Shown here one piece after another: positions 8,896 to 17,823 of a stretch of 64,000 nt of DNA (positions are counted from its first letter, which is position 1; the number at the start of each line of letters is the position of its first letter). The stretch is taken from positions 248,001 through 312,000 of the forward strand of contig NZ_JAAVLX010000009.1 of the NCBI RefSeq assembly GCF_013114825.1, written 5' to 3'. Source of the stretch: Bradyrhizobium australiense. Its GTDB lineage: Bacteria > Pseudomonadota > Alphaproteobacteria > Rhizobiales > Xanthobacteraceae. The notes under the pieces are model-generated. The model was not told where the DNA came from. It searched no databases and worked only from the letters and a program-made list of their open reading frames with translations. The position numbers were made by a program, and so were the translations under genes.

Positions 8896-9555
8896 GCTAC
8901 CCTCCTCTGCTTTCAAAGCTGACCAAATCTAACGAGAGCCTCGATTCCGGGAGACCAGACTTTCAGCCTGTCACAACCTGAGGGCGATCCATAACGGAAG
9001 TCCAGCGCGAGACCCGCAACGTATCCAGACCAACCATTTGCCGAGCGTCCCAGCGTCACCGTGGATCGGACAACGCAACTCAAACGATATCCACAGCGCC
9101 TGCCTTTCGATTGCCGTCATGGCGCACACCGAAAACCACATCCCGTGCCGTGCATCATGTTAAAGGGATCGCGTCATTTTTGTGCGGCCGGCACTTTTGC
9201 GCCAGTTTTCATCACGCAATGATGCGACCCGAGACATGTGCACCGTCGGCGTGGGTCGTTCATATGCAAGAGAGAACAACGCGGTACGCAGTTTGTCGCA
9301 GACGTTTTGATCGCCGGCTGGAATTGAGGCATGTGCCAAACGATCGGCGCACCAACGCCTTTCGCGTCACCATATTGCCCCTGCCTAGCGCAAATCCGCC
9401 GCGCACGCGTCCAGCCACGGGCCCGTTTTGCTGTTTCTTCTTCAATGCGGGTGAAGGATCCTGCCTCACGTCCTTCCCGCGCGCATCACGCGAGGCTTTC
9501 CCAAAGTCCGTGGTCGTTTCTAGTCCGTGAGGCCTCTGAGTAAGAGGTTCGACTA
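8896..9555. other. 660-bp gap without a recognised gene
   Basis: This holds the divergent upstream regions of the ElaA-like gene and the RTX gene. Open frames within it have no family signature and lack a ribosome site. A purine stretch TAAGAGG ends 9 bp before the RTX start. The length suggests a long 5' leader or an upstream control region, but no operator or structured RNA was recognised. Confidence 0.5.
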
Positions 9556-10515
9556 ATGGCACGCTTCAATCTGAACAGATTCTTCGACGACAGTCGTCTC
9601 GACGATTTTTTGGCCCGGTTTACGGGCGGCAGCGCCGACCATGATCATCTGAACGGCACGACGGGCGGCAACGTCTTGTACGCAGGCGCCAAAGACGACT
9701 CGGTCGCCGGCATGGCCGGGAACGACACGCTCAACGGCGGCTCCGGCAACGACAAGGTGTGGGGCGGCTCCGGCAATGACAACCTTTCAGGTGGCTCTGG
9801 CGCCGACCTTCTGGTCGGCGGCTTCGGCGCGGACCGGATGGACGGCGGCTCCGGCAATGACGTCCTGCTCAGCCGGTCGGACGCCGGTGAGATGGTCGCA
9901 GCCCAGGACGGCACGACCCAGATCTTTGCGACCGAAACCGCTGCGTTCAAGGCGGTCAACGACACCCTCACCGGCGGCGCGGGCGCCGACACCTTCCGCT
10001 TCGAAGGCATGGTGAACGCCAAGGACGAGATCGTCGCCAAGCACGTCAATGCGGACGGTACGATCGACTGGGTTGGCGTCACCGGCGAGAACAACGCCGT
10101 TCACGATCACTGGGTTGACGGCTTCGGCAACGACGTGATCCGCGACTTCAATCGCGCCCAGGGCGACAAGATCGAAATCTCGGCGCACACCGCCGAAGTC
10201 AAGTCGATCGAGTACAAGGACAGCAACGGCGACGGCAAGAATGACTATAGCGTGATCACCGTCATCAGCCAGCAGGGCAATGCTGGCGCGCATGATGAGG
10301 ATTTGCTCGGCACTATCACCGTCTACGGCAACCTGGTGAAGCAAAGCGATATCGCCGTGACCCAAACGGTGTATGGCGCCTACGAGAAGGTCGGCGAACT
10401 CGGCGCCGGCGTGCACTTCGAACTGGAGGACGACGGCGTGCTGGCCAACGGCGGCACCGACGGCGGCCACCACAACGAAATGACGATGGCTGCGAACCTC
10501 GCCACCTACGCGTAA
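9556..10515 (+). CDS. RTX-type calcium-binding protein (hemolysin-type repeats)
   Basis: Acidic protein of 319 residues, probably exported by a type I system. A short N-terminal region (to about residue 28) leads into a compact RTX block at about 50-115, with consecutive GGSGNDKVW, GGSGNDNLS, GGSGADLLV, GGFGADRMD and GGSGNDVLL nonapeptides that bind Ca2+ in a beta-roll. A further repeat, GGAGADTFRF, starts a second half with the M10-like motif F-N-R-A-Q-G-D-K-I-E-I, common before type I secretion signals. No catalytic domain is recognisable. No HlyB/HlyD/TolC genes are adjacent; the RND system at the window start is not such an exporter. A strong hairpin follows the stop, indicating a monocistronic unit. 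Its role (surface or matrix protein) is inferred. Confidence 0.85.
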   Translation: MARFNLNRFFDDSRLDDFLARFTGGSADHDHLNGTTGGNVLYAGAKDDSVAGMAGNDTLNGGSGNDKVWGGSGNDNLSGGSGADLLVGGFGADRMDGGSGNDVLLSRSDAGEMVAAQDGTTQIFATETAAFKAVNDTLTGGAGADTFRFEGMVNAKDEIVAKHVNADGTIDWVGVTGENNAVHDHWVDGFGNDVIRDFNRAQGDKIEISAHTAEVKSIEYKDSNGDGKNDYSVITVISQQGNAGAHDEDLLGTITVYGNLVKQSDIAVTQTVYGAYEKVGELGAGVHFELEDDGVLANGGTDGGHHNEMTMAANLATYA

Positions 10516-10542
10516 GGCGAAGACATCCAGTGCTCAACACTA

Positions 10543-10568
10543 GCAAGGGCCGGCTTTCCGGCCCTTGC
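10543..10568 (+). terminator. hairpin after the RTX gene
   Basis: Perfect 11-bp stem GCAAGGGCCGG / CCGGCCCTTGC with a CTTT loop, 28 bp after the stop. No T-tract follows, so it may act as an mRNA-stabilising or factor-assisted terminator rather than a strict intrinsic one. Confidence 0.65.
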
Positions 10569-10608
10569 AACTCCCCGTGGCATATTGGTTGTCCGCAAAC
10601 CGCTATCC

Positions 10609-10654
10609 GTGTCCCGGACGCGGTGCAGCGCATAGCCCTGCACCGCAGAGGGAC
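10609..10654. repeat. dispersed palindromic repeat, copy 1 (GTGTCCCGGACGCGGTGC core)
   Basis: The 18-bp core GTGTCCCGGACGCGGTGC at 10609-10626 occurs again, inverted and exact, at 25110-25127. Here GCGGTGCAG and CTGCACCGC form a stem across a short loop. The copy sits in the gap between the RTX gene and the convergent Bug gene. Confidence 0.8.
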
Positions 10655-10797
10655 CCACCGCCGCAGCGTGTGGACCCCGGATCAGCAGCGCACCACGCCG
10701 CAGGCCAAAGAGCGTGTCGAAGACGCGCGTGAACGAGCTGATGGCGCTGCGCAGCATCCGGGGAACGTGGACGACAGGCGTCAATTCATCGCGCGTT

Positions 10798-11766
10798 TCA
10801 ATCCACCTTGACGTTGGCGGCCTTGATCATCGGCCACCATTTTGCTATCTCGGCCTTTTGCCAGGCGCCGAGCGCTTCGGGCGTGAGCTTGTCCTTGGGT
10901 GGCATCTGCAGGCCGAGGTTCTCAAGCTGCTTGCGCACCGCAGGATCGTTCAACGCCTCCACCGTCGCCGCGTTCAGCTTTGCGATGACGTCCTTCGGCG
11001 TCTCCTTGGGCACCCAGAGGCCGGACCACAGCGTCATGTGGAAGCCGGGCAGCCCCGCCTCATCTACGGTCGGGATATCGGACGCCGACTCCACGCGCTT
11101 ATCGCCGGTGATGGCATAGGCGCGGATGTTGCCGGCACGCACCTGCCCGATCGAGTTCGAGGTCTGGTCGACGATCATGTCGATCTGGCCGGCGACGAGA
11201 TCGTTCATCGCCGGGCCGGTGCCGCGATACGGCACATATTGCAGCTTGATGCCGGTGACGTTCTCGAAATAGAGCCCGGCGATATGGCTACCGGAGCCGG
11301 CGCCTGCCGTGCCCGCCGTCGCCGGCGTCGGCTGCGCCTTCAGCCACGCCATAAATTCCTTCAGCGAAGTTGCGGGAATCGACTTCTTGCTGACGATGAT
11401 CATTGGATTGCTTGGCAGCAGGGCAACCGGTTCAAGGTCGGTGACGAGATCGTAGCCGAGTTTGTAGATCGCGCCATTGGCGACGTGGGTACCGAGATGG
11501 CCGAAGCTGATCGTGTGGCCGTCAGGCGGCGACCGCACCGCGCGACCGACGCCGACCGAACCGCCCGCCCCCGTCACATTCTCGACCAGGACCTGCTCGC
11601 CGAGCGTAACCTTCATGCGCTCGGCGAGAATTCGCGCCATCGCGTCCGATGGACCGCCGGCGGAAAACGGCACGATGATGGTGACGGGACGCGAGGGAAA
11701 GCTTTGCGCCGTCGCGGCATCGCTGAACGCCAACACTGCAATCGCGGACAGAATGAATTTTCGCAT
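10798..11766 (-). CDS. Bug-family (TctC-like) tripartite tricarboxylate transporter substrate-binding protein
   Basis: Periplasmic solute receptor of 322 residues. A Sec signal (MRKFILSAIAVLAFSDAATAQ) is followed by the family opening FPSRPVTIIVPFSAGGPSDAMAR, then NVTGAGGSVGVGRAVRSPPDGHT, GLYFENVTGIKLQYVPYRGTGPAMNDLVAGQIDM and a C-terminal lobe ending in PPKDKLTPEALGAWQKAEIAKW. Such proteins bind carboxylates or related compounds; the ligand here is unknown. No TctA/TctB membrane subunits are adjacent, which is usual for the many orphan Bug proteins. It lies 33 bp downstream of the threonine synthase-like gene on the same strand, so cotranscription is likely. Confidence 0.92.
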   Translation of the reverse strand: MRKFILSAIAVLAFSDAATAQSFPSRPVTIIVPFSAGGPSDAMARILAERMKVTLGEQVLVENVTGAGGSVGVGRAVRSPPDGHTISFGHLGTHVANGAIYKLGYDLVTDLEPVALLPSNPMIIVSKKSIPATSLKEFMAWLKAQPTPATAGTAGAGSGSHIAGLYFENVTGIKLQYVPYRGTGPAMNDLVAGQIDMIVDQTSNSIGQVRAGNIRAYAITGDKRVESASDIPTVDEAGLPGFHMTLWSGLWVPKETPKDVIAKLNAATVEALNDPAVRKQLENLGLQMPPKDKLTPEALGAWQKAEIAKWWPMIKAANVKVD

Positions 11767-11799
11767 CTCGTGCTCCCATCACATTCCGCCGCGCGATGA

Positions 11800-13041
11800 T
11801 CAGAGTTTTGCGTACTCGATCGGCTGGTGGCGATCGAGCGTTCGCGTGACCGGCGGCAGCGGATATTTAAGCCCTGTCGCGCAATTGAACAGCATGACGC
11901 GATCGTTTTTAGTCACGCGGCCTTCGGCAAGGCTTTGCTGATAGGCAGCATACGTCGCCGCCCCTTCCGGACACAACAAAAGGCCCTCCTCGCGCGCCAC
12001 TTCGTTGAGCGCAGCAGAAATCTTCTCGTCCGGGACCGCAATAGCAAATCCCTTGCTCTCGCGGACCGCGCGCAGGATCAGAAAATCTCCGACCGCCTGC
12101 GGCACGCGGATGCCGGACGCGATGGTGTGGGCATCCTCCCAGCGCGGGGCGTGCTCGGTGCCGTTCTCGAAGGCACGCACAATCGGCGCGCAGCCGGACG
12201 CCTGCACCGCCACCATGCGCGGCCGCTTCGCGCCGATGAACCCGATCGCTTCCAGTTCGGCAAACGCTTTCCACATGCCGATCAGGCCGGTGCCGCCGCC
12301 GGTCGGGTAGAAGATCACGTCAGGCACCTCCCAGCCGAGCTGCTCGGCGAGCTCGAGACCCATCGTCTTCTTGCCTTCGATCCGGTACGGCTCCTTCAGC
12401 GTCGAGGTATCGAACCAGCCGGCTTTTGCTTTCCCTTCGCCGACGATCTTGCCGCAGTCGTCGATCAGGCCGTTGACGCGATAGACGGTGGCACCCTGCA
12501 GCTCGATTTCGCTGACGTTCACTTCCGGCGTATCGGCTGGGCAGAAGATCGTGGTCTTGATGCCGCAGGAAGTGGCGTAGGCCGCAAGCGCGGCGCCGGC
12601 ATTACCGTTGGTGGGCATTGCCATGTGCTTGATGCCAAGCGCCTTGCCCATCGACACCGCCATTACGAGGCCTCTAGCCTTGAACGAGCCGGTCGGCAGG
12701 CGGCCCTCGTCCTTGACGATGATCTCGCCACCACCAAGTTTCTTGGCTAGCTTGGGCAGGCGAATGAGCGGCGTCATGATTTCGCCGAGGCTGACGATGT
12801 CGGTGACCTTCCGCACCGGCAGCAGCTCGCGGTAGCGCCACATATCGGCGGGGCGTTCCGCGAGCGCTTCCTTGGTCAGCGCCTTCTTCACGCCGGCGAG
12901 GTTGTAGCGCACCAAAAGCGGCTTGCCGGCCTTGGAGAGGTTGTGGATCTCGTCGGCCTCGTACCGATCGCCTTCCATCGCGCATTCGAGATGGGTCACG
13001 AACGTCGGCCGTTCGATGGTCAGATTGTCGTTGTCTTTCAC
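11800..13041 (-). CDS. threonine synthase-like PLP-dependent enzyme
   Basis: Fold-type II PLP enzyme, probably annotated as threonine synthase (O-phosphohomoserine to threonine); a related ammonia-lyase or carboxylate-producing role cannot be excluded. It shows TPLIRLPKLAKKLGGGEIIVKDEG, the PLP lysine in GSFKARG, the MPTNGNAGAALAAYA phosphate/cofactor region and YPTGGGTGLIGMW. About 413 residues from GTG at 13041. An upstream ATG at 13068 lies inside a dispersed repeat, and codons before 13041 look like repeat translated, so I prefer the GTG start. The downstream Bug gene may supply an uptake receptor for a related compound; this is inference. Confidence 0.85.
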   Translation of the reverse strand: MKDNDNLTIERPTFVTHLECAMEGDRYEADEIHNLSKAGKPLLVRYNLAGVKKALTKEALAERPADMWRYRELLPVRKVTDIVSLGEIMTPLIRLPKLAKKLGGGEIIVKDEGRLPTGSFKARGLVMAVSMGKALGIKHMAMPTNGNAGAALAAYATSCGIKTTIFCPADTPEVNVSEIELQGATVYRVNGLIDDCGKIVGEGKAKAGWFDTSTLKEPYRIEGKKTMGLELAEQLGWEVPDVIFYPTGGGTGLIGMWKAFAELEAIGFIGAKRPRMVAVQASGCAPIVRAFENGTEHAPRWEDAHTIASGIRVPQAVGDFLILRAVRESKGFAIAVPDEKISAALNEVAREEGLLLCPEGAATYAAYQQSLAEGRVTKNDRVMLFNCATGLKYPLPPVTRTLDRHQPIEYAKL

Positions 13042-13063
13042 AACTGTTCTTTCTGGTTTGCCT

Positions 13064-13152
13064 GTCATTGCCGGGCTCGACCCGGCAATCCATCTTCTTC
13101 GCAAGACTCTTGTGAAGCGTGATGGATGCGCGGGTCAAGCCCGCGCATGACG
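13064..13152. repeat. dispersed repeat with two stem-loops (TTGCCGGG and GCGCGGG arms)
   Basis: TTGCCGGG/CCCGGCAA and GCGCGGG/CCCGCGC form two adjacent hairpins, flanked by TCATT and ATGA ends and linked through ATCCATC/GATGGAT. The element fills the gap between lpdA and the threonine synthase-like gene and reaches the candidate upstream ATG of the latter. Confidence 0.85.
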
Positions 13153-13165
13153 GTTAGGGACTGGG

Positions 13166-14584
13166 CTAGATATTGAGCACGCGGCCGTAGGCGTCCAGCA
13201 CGGCTTCCTTCATCATCTCGGACAGGGTCGGATGCGGGAATACCGTGTGCATCAACTCCTCTTCCGTAGTCTCCAGGTTCATGGCGACCACGTAGCCCTG
13301 AATCAATTCGGTCACCTCGGCGCCGATCATATGGGCGCCAAGCAACTGGCCAGTCTTCTTGTCGAAGATCACCTTCACGAGGCCCTGGTCCTCGCCGAGC
13401 GCGATCGCCTTGCCGTTGCCGACAAACGGGAAACGGCCCACGCGAATCTCGCGGCCGTTTTCTTTCGCCTTTGCCTCGGTCAGGCCCACCGAGGCGACCT
13501 GCGGATGGCAGTACGTGCAGCCGGGAATGAGGTTCTTGTCCATGGCGTGCGGGTGCATGCCCTTGATTGCCTCGATGCAGACCACGCCTTCATGCTCGGC
13601 CTTATGGGCGAGCATCGGCGGGCCGGCGACGTCGCCAATGGCATAGATGCCGGGCACGTTGGTCTTGCCGTAGCCGTCGATCACGACGACGCCGCGGTCG
13701 GTCTTGACGCCGAGTTTTTCGAGCCCGAGCCCCTCGATATTGCCGACCACGCCGACCGCCGAGATCACGCGCTCGAACTCGACCGTCTGCGGCTGCTTGC
13801 CGTCATCGATGGTGGCGACGACGCTGTCGGCCTTCTTCTCGAGCTTCGTTACTTTGGTGTTGGATAGAATCTTGATGCCCTGCTTTTCGAAGCGTTTCCG
13901 CGCAAGGCCGGCGATCTCGGCGTCCTCGACGGGCAGGATTTGCGGCAGCACCTCGACCACGGTGACGTCGGCGCCCATGGTGTGGAAGAAGGAGGCGAAC
14001 TCGATGCCGATCGCGCCGGAACCGACCACCAGCAGCGATTTCGGCATCCGCTCCGGCACCATCGCCTCAAAATAGGTCCAGACCAGTTTATTGTCGGGCT
14101 CGAGCCCCGGCAGCACGCGCGGCCGGGCACCGGTGGCCAGGATGATGTGCTTGGCCTGATAGGTGCCCTCGCCCAGCGCGCCCTTCGGCGCTTCGACTTG
14201 GGATTTCTTCACGGTGACCTTGCCGGGCGCATCGATCGACGCCTCGCCCCAGATCACCGTCACCTTGTTCTTCTTCATTAGGAAGCCAACGCCATCATTG
14301 AGGCGTTTTGAGACGCCCCGCGAGCGCTGCACGACGGCCTTCGGATCGAACGAGACTTTCTCGGCGGAAAGCCCGTAATCCTTGGCGTGCTGCATGTAGT
14401 GATAGATTTCGGCTGAGCGTAAAAGCGCCTTCGTCGGAATGCAGCCCCAGTTCAGGCAGATGCCGCCGAGATAGGATTTTTCGATGATCGCGGTCTTGAA
14501 ACCGAGCTGGGCGGCGCGGATCGCGGTGACGTAACCACCGGGGCCGGAGCCGATAATGATGACGTCGAAGGAAGTGTCGGCCAT
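13166..14584 (-). CDS. lpdA: dihydrolipoyl dehydrogenase, E3 of pyruvate dehydrogenase
   Basis: FAD enzyme that reoxidises the lipoyl groups of E2 with NAD+. The 472 residues carry the FAD-binding GSGPGGYVTAIRAAQLG (12-28), the redox-active disulfide GGICLNWGCIPTKAL (C43, C48), an NAD-binding VVGSGAIGIEFASFF, the FAD site YAIGDVAGPPMLAHKAEHEG and the C-terminal HPTLSEMMKEA with catalytic H451-E456. It is the last gene of the pdh group, 180 bp after pdhC with a palindromic repeat between them, so its transcript may be partly separate. The location in the pdh cluster indicates it serves pyruvate rather than 2-oxoglutarate dehydrogenase. Confidence 0.96.
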   Translation of the reverse strand: MADTSFDVIIIGSGPGGYVTAIRAAQLGFKTAIIEKSYLGGICLNWGCIPTKALLRSAEIYHYMQHAKDYGLSAEKVSFDPKAVVQRSRGVSKRLNDGVGFLMKKNKVTVIWGEASIDAPGKVTVKKSQVEAPKGALGEGTYQAKHIILATGARPRVLPGLEPDNKLVWTYFEAMVPERMPKSLLVVGSGAIGIEFASFFHTMGADVTVVEVLPQILPVEDAEIAGLARKRFEKQGIKILSNTKVTKLEKKADSVVATIDDGKQPQTVEFERVISAVGVVGNIEGLGLEKLGVKTDRGVVVIDGYGKTNVPGIYAIGDVAGPPMLAHKAEHEGVVCIEAIKGMHPHAMDKNLIPGCTYCHPQVASVGLTEAKAKENGREIRVGRFPFVGNGKAIALGEDQGLVKVIFDKKTGQLLGAHMIGAEVTELIQGYVVAMNLETTEEELMHTVFPHPTLSEMMKEAVLDAYGRVLNI

Positions 14585-14631
14585 GTTTTACTCGCTCGTT
14601 TCCATCGTGCGACCAAGTTGACATTTCGTTT

Positions 14632-14747
14632 CCGTCATTGCGAGGAGCCCTTGCGACGAAGCAATCCAGCCGCCAACAATGCAATGGATCGCTTCCGCCT
14701 TCGCTCTTCGAGCTACGGCGGACAAGTCGCTGCGCCCGCAATGACGG
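14632..14747. repeat. CCGTCATTGCG-ended mosaic repeat between pdhC and lpdA
   Basis: The ends are inverted: CCGTCATTGCG at the left and CGCAATGACGG at the right. The interior contains GCGACGAAGCAATCCA and a 40-bp module (14691-14730, CTTCCGCCTTCGCTC then GAGCTACGGCGGA) that recurs at 19583-19618 and 51215-51253. It lies within the pdh operon and could modulate lpdA expression. Confidence 0.85.
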
Positions 14748-14764
14748 CGTACGTCATGCAATGG

Positions 14765-16108
14765 TCACACCATCATCATCACGGGGTTTTCGATCAACTG
14801 CTTGAAGGCGCCGATCAGCTCGGCACCGAGCGCGCCGTCGATGGCGCGGTGATCGCAGGACAAGGTCACGCTCATCATCTGCGCGATCTCGATCTTGCCG
14901 TTGCGCACGACCGGGCGCTCCTCGCTGGTGCCGACGGCGAGGATCGTCGCGTGCGGCGGGTTGATCACGGCGGTGAAGTGATTGATGCCGTACATGCCGA
15001 GGTTCGACACCGCCGTGGTCCCGCCCTGATATTCCTCCGGCTTCAGCTTGCGCGCCCGCGCGCGCGCCGCAAAGTCCTTCATCTCGGATGAAATCGTGGA
15101 CAACGTCTTGGCTTCCGCTTTCCGGATAATCGGAGTGATCAGGCCGCCCGGCATCGCAACGGCAACACCGATATCGGAGTGCTTGTGCTTGAGCATGCCG
15201 CCCTCGGTCCAGCTCACGTTGCAGTTCGGAATCCGCTGCAGCGCGATGGCCATCGCCTTGATGACGAAGTCGTTCACCGAAAGCTTGTAGAGCGGCTTCT
15301 TCTCCTTGTCCTTCGGTGCTGCCGCGTTGATCTCCTCGCGCGCCACCAATAGCTTGCCGATGTCGCAGTCCATCGTGAGATAGAAATGCGGCACGGTCTG
15401 CACCGACGCGGTCAGCCGTTGCGCGATGGTGCGGCGCATGCCGTCATGCGGCACGATTTCGTAGGAGCCCTCCTCGAACAGCGCCAGAATCTGCTTGTCG
15501 GACATCGACGGCGCGATGCTCGGACCGGCCGCGGGTGCGGCGGCCGGGGCCTTCAGACCCTTGCCGGATTTCGCGTCCTCGACGTCTCGGGCGATGATGC
15601 GGCCATGCGGGCCGGAGGCGCTGATCCGCGAAAGATCGATCCCGGCATCCTTGGCCAGACGCCGCGCGAGCGGCGACGAGAAGATACGGTCGTGACCGTT
15701 GCCCTTGGCGGGCGCAGCCGCCGCCTGAGGGGCTGGCGCGGGAGCCGCTGCGGGCGCAGGCGTTGGCGCCGGTGCCGCGGCAGCAGCCTTCGGCGCTTCC
15801 TTGGGTGTCTCCTTGGGCGCTTCAGCCTTCGGCGCGGGGGCGGCGCCAGCCGCTTTCACGTCCTCGCCATCACCGGCTAGCACCGCGATGATATCGTTGA
15901 CCGGCACATCCTGCGTGCCCTCGGGCACCAGAATTTTTGCGATGGTGCCCTCGTCGACGGCCTCGACTTCCATCGTCGCCTTGTCGGTCTCGATCTCCGC
16001 GATCACGTCGCCGGACTTGACCTTGTCGCCCTCTTTCTTGAGCCACTTGGCAAGGTTGCCCTTTTCCATCGTGGGCGACAGCGCGGGCATCAAAATGTTG
16101 ATCGGCAT
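14765..16108 (-). CDS. pdhC: dihydrolipoamide acetyltransferase, E2 of pyruvate dehydrogenase
   Basis: Core acetyltransferase of the complex, 447 residues from ATG at 16108 (MPINILMPALSPTMEKGN). One N-terminal lipoyl domain with modification lysine K43 in EIETDKATMEVEA is followed by an Ala/Pro-rich swinging linker (about 85-140), a peripheral subunit-binding domain (SPLARRLAKDAGIDLSRISASGPHGR) and the catalytic domain ending with the HxxxDG motif in CDHRAIDGALGAE. An open frame extends further upstream but runs into the DUF5076-like gene. The start is 2 bp after that gene's stop, so the two are tightly coupled. Confidence 0.96.
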   Translation of the reverse strand: MPINILMPALSPTMEKGNLAKWLKKEGDKVKSGDVIAEIETDKATMEVEAVDEGTIAKILVPEGTQDVPVNDIIAVLAGDGEDVKAAGAAPAPKAEAPKETPKEAPKAAAAAPAPTPAPAAAPAPAPQAAAAPAKGNGHDRIFSSPLARRLAKDAGIDLSRISASGPHGRIIARDVEDAKSGKGLKAPAAAPAAGPSIAPSMSDKQILALFEEGSYEIVPHDGMRRTIAQRLTASVQTVPHFYLTMDCDIGKLLVAREEINAAAPKDKEKKPLYKLSVNDFVIKAMAIALQRIPNCNVSWTEGGMLKHKHSDIGVAVAMPGGLITPIIRKAEAKTLSTISSEMKDFAARARARKLKPEEYQGGTTAVSNLGMYGINHFTAVINPPHATILAVGTSEERPVVRNGKIEIAQMMSVTLSCDHRAIDGALGAELIGAFKQLIENPVMMMV

Positions 16109-16110
16109 CG

Positions 16111-16416
16111 TCAGTGACCCTGTTGCGACCGCGGCGTGGTGGAGCCCATGTCGGTCGGCCGGTTGATTTCGGCTTCGAACATCTCGACGATGCGCGCGAG
16201 CGCCTCGTCCTCGGTGTAGCCGCTCTCGCGCGCATAGGCGCGGGCGGCGTGGCGGGCGATATCGACCAGCAACAGGCCCCACATGTCAGGCTCCTCGAAG
16301 GCGCGCTGGAAGGCGATCGAGAGCCCGCCATCGACGACAAAGGCACGCAGCACTTCGACGGCGTCATCGCGGCCGATGACATCGGGCGGCAGCGGCTGTT
16401 CGTTGGGACCGGCCAT
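16111..16416 (-). CDS. DUF5076-like protein embedded in the pdh operon
   Basis: Small soluble protein of 101 residues without signal peptide or membrane segment. The family assignment (DUF5076) is from memory and moderately sure. Its conserved-looking core is FVVDGGLSIAFQRAFEEPDM followed by WGLLLVDIARHAARAYA and a C-terminal helix with acidic residues. It sits 6 bp after pdhB and 2 bp before pdhC on the same strand, so it must be made together with E1 and E2. That invites a role in assembly or regulation of the complex, but nothing in the sequence shows an activity. Confidence 0.85.
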   Translation of the reverse strand: MAGPNEQPLPPDVIGRDDAVEVLRAFVVDGGLSIAFQRAFEEPDMWGLLLVDIARHAARAYARESGYTEDEALARIVEMFEAEINRPTDMGSTTPRSQQGH

Positions 16417-16422
16417 CTGGAC

Positions 16423-17823
16423 CTACCGGTAGGAAACGGCCTTGGCGGCCGCCACCACCTCGGCGACGGACGGCAACGCGAGCTTTTCGAGGTTCGCGGC
16501 ATAAGGCATTGGCACATCCTTGCCGGATATCCGGGCGACCGGCGCATCGAGATAATCGAAGGCGTGCTCCATAATGCGGGCGGCAACCTCGGCGCCGACG
16601 CCGGACTGCTGCCATCCTTCCTCCACCGTCACCGCGCGCCCGGTCTTCTTTACCGAGTTGACGATCGTCTCGGTGTCCATCGGGCGCAGCGTGCGCAGGT
16701 CGATCACCTCGGCCTCGATGCCTTCCTTGGCGAGCTCGTCGGCGGCCTTCAGCGAATAGGTCATGCCATTCGACCACGAGATCAGTGTTACGTCCTTGCC
16801 CGAGCGAACGATACGCGCCTTGCCGATCGGGATCACGTAATCGTCGAGCTTCGGCACCTCGCCGGTATGGCCGTACAAGACTTCGTTTTCGAGAAAGATG
16901 ACGGGGTTGGGATCGCGGATCGCGGCCTTCAGCAGCCCTTTATAGTCGGCAGCCGAGAACGGCGCGATCACCTTCAGCCCGGGAATTTGCGAGTACCAGG
17001 CCGAGTAGTCCTGGCTGTGCTGGGCGGCAACGCGGGCGGCGGCGCCGTTCGGGCCGCGGAACACGATCGAGCAGCCCATCTGGCCGCCTGACATGTACAG
17101 CGTCTTGGCCGCCGAGTTGATGATCTGGTCGATCGCCTGCATGGCGAAGTTGAAGGTCATGAATTCGACGATCGGCTTCAGCCCCGACATCGCCGCGCCG
17201 ACACCGACGCCGGCAAAGCCATGCTCGGTGATCGGGGTATCGATCACGCGCCGCGCGCCGAACTCTTGCAACAGGCCCTGCGTCACCTTGTAGGCGCCCT
17301 GATATTCCGCGACCTCCTCGCCCATGATGAACACATCGGGATCGCGCCGCATCTCTTCCGCCATGGCATCGCGCAGCGCCTCGCGAATGGTCTGGGTGAC
17401 CATCTCGGTGCCGGCGGGGACTTCCGGATCGGGCTCGGCGACCGCAGCGGCCAGCGCGGCTGGTGCCTTCTCGGCCTTGGGCTGGGGCGCTTCCGCCTTG
17501 GCTTCAGCGGGGGGCGCGGATTCCGCGGCCTTTGCCGCTTGCGCCGGTGCGCTGGCTTTTCCGAGATCGGCAGCGCTCTCGCCGTCGGCCAAAATGGTCG
17601 CGATCGGCGTATTGACCGCAACGTCGGCGGTGCCTTCGGGGATCAATATCTTGCCGAGCGTGCCCTCATCGGTCGCCTCGACTTCCATCGTCGCCTTGTC
17701 GGTCTCGATCTCGGCGATGACATCACCTGACTTGATCGTCTCGCCTTCCTTCTTCAGCCACTTCGCAAGGTTGCCCTTCTCCATGGTGGGCGACAGCGCA
17801 GGCATCAGCACTTGAATGGGCAT
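16423..17823 (-). CDS. pdhB: pyruvate dehydrogenase E1 beta subunit with N-terminal lipoyl domain
   Basis: Beta chain of the alpha2-beta2 E1 decarboxylase, 466 residues. Unlike the roughly 330-residue E1 beta of many bacteria it begins with a complete lipoyl domain (MPIQVLMPALSPTMEKGN, K43 in ETDKATMEVEA), then an Ala/Pro/Glu linker to about residue 135, then the transketolase-like domain (TIREALRDAMAEEM, FIMGEEVAEYQGAYKVTQGL, DTPITEHGFAGVGVGAA) and the C-terminal domain. The lipoyl fusion is known in alphaproteobacteria such as Sinorhizobium. It is 103 bp after pdhA and 6 bp before the DUF5076-like gene. Confidence 0.96.
   Translation of the reverse strand: MPIQVLMPALSPTMEKGNLAKWLKKEGETIKSGDVIAEIETDKATMEVEATDEGTLGKILIPEGTADVAVNTPIATILADGESAADLGKASAPAQAAKAAESAPPAEAKAEAPQPKAEKAPAALAAAVAEPDPEVPAGTEMVTQTIREALRDAMAEEMRRDPDVFIMGEEVAEYQGAYKVTQGLLQEFGARRVIDTPITEHGFAGVGVGAAMSGLKPIVEFMTFNFAMQAIDQIINSAAKTLYMSGGQMGCSIVFRGPNGAAARVAAQHSQDYSAWYSQIPGLKVIAPFSAADYKGLLKAAIRDPNPVIFLENEVLYGHTGEVPKLDDYVIPIGKARIVRSGKDVTLISWSNGMTYSLKAADELAKEGIEAEVIDLRTLRPMDTETIVNSVKKTGRAVTVEEGWQQSGVGAEVAARIMEHAFDYLDAPVARISGKDVPMPYAANLEKLALPSVAEVVAAAKAVSYR

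Noticed and set aside
9111..9530. Plus-strand frame of 139 codons in the gap before the RTX gene
   Set aside because: No ribosome site, no family features and an irregular amino-acid composition.
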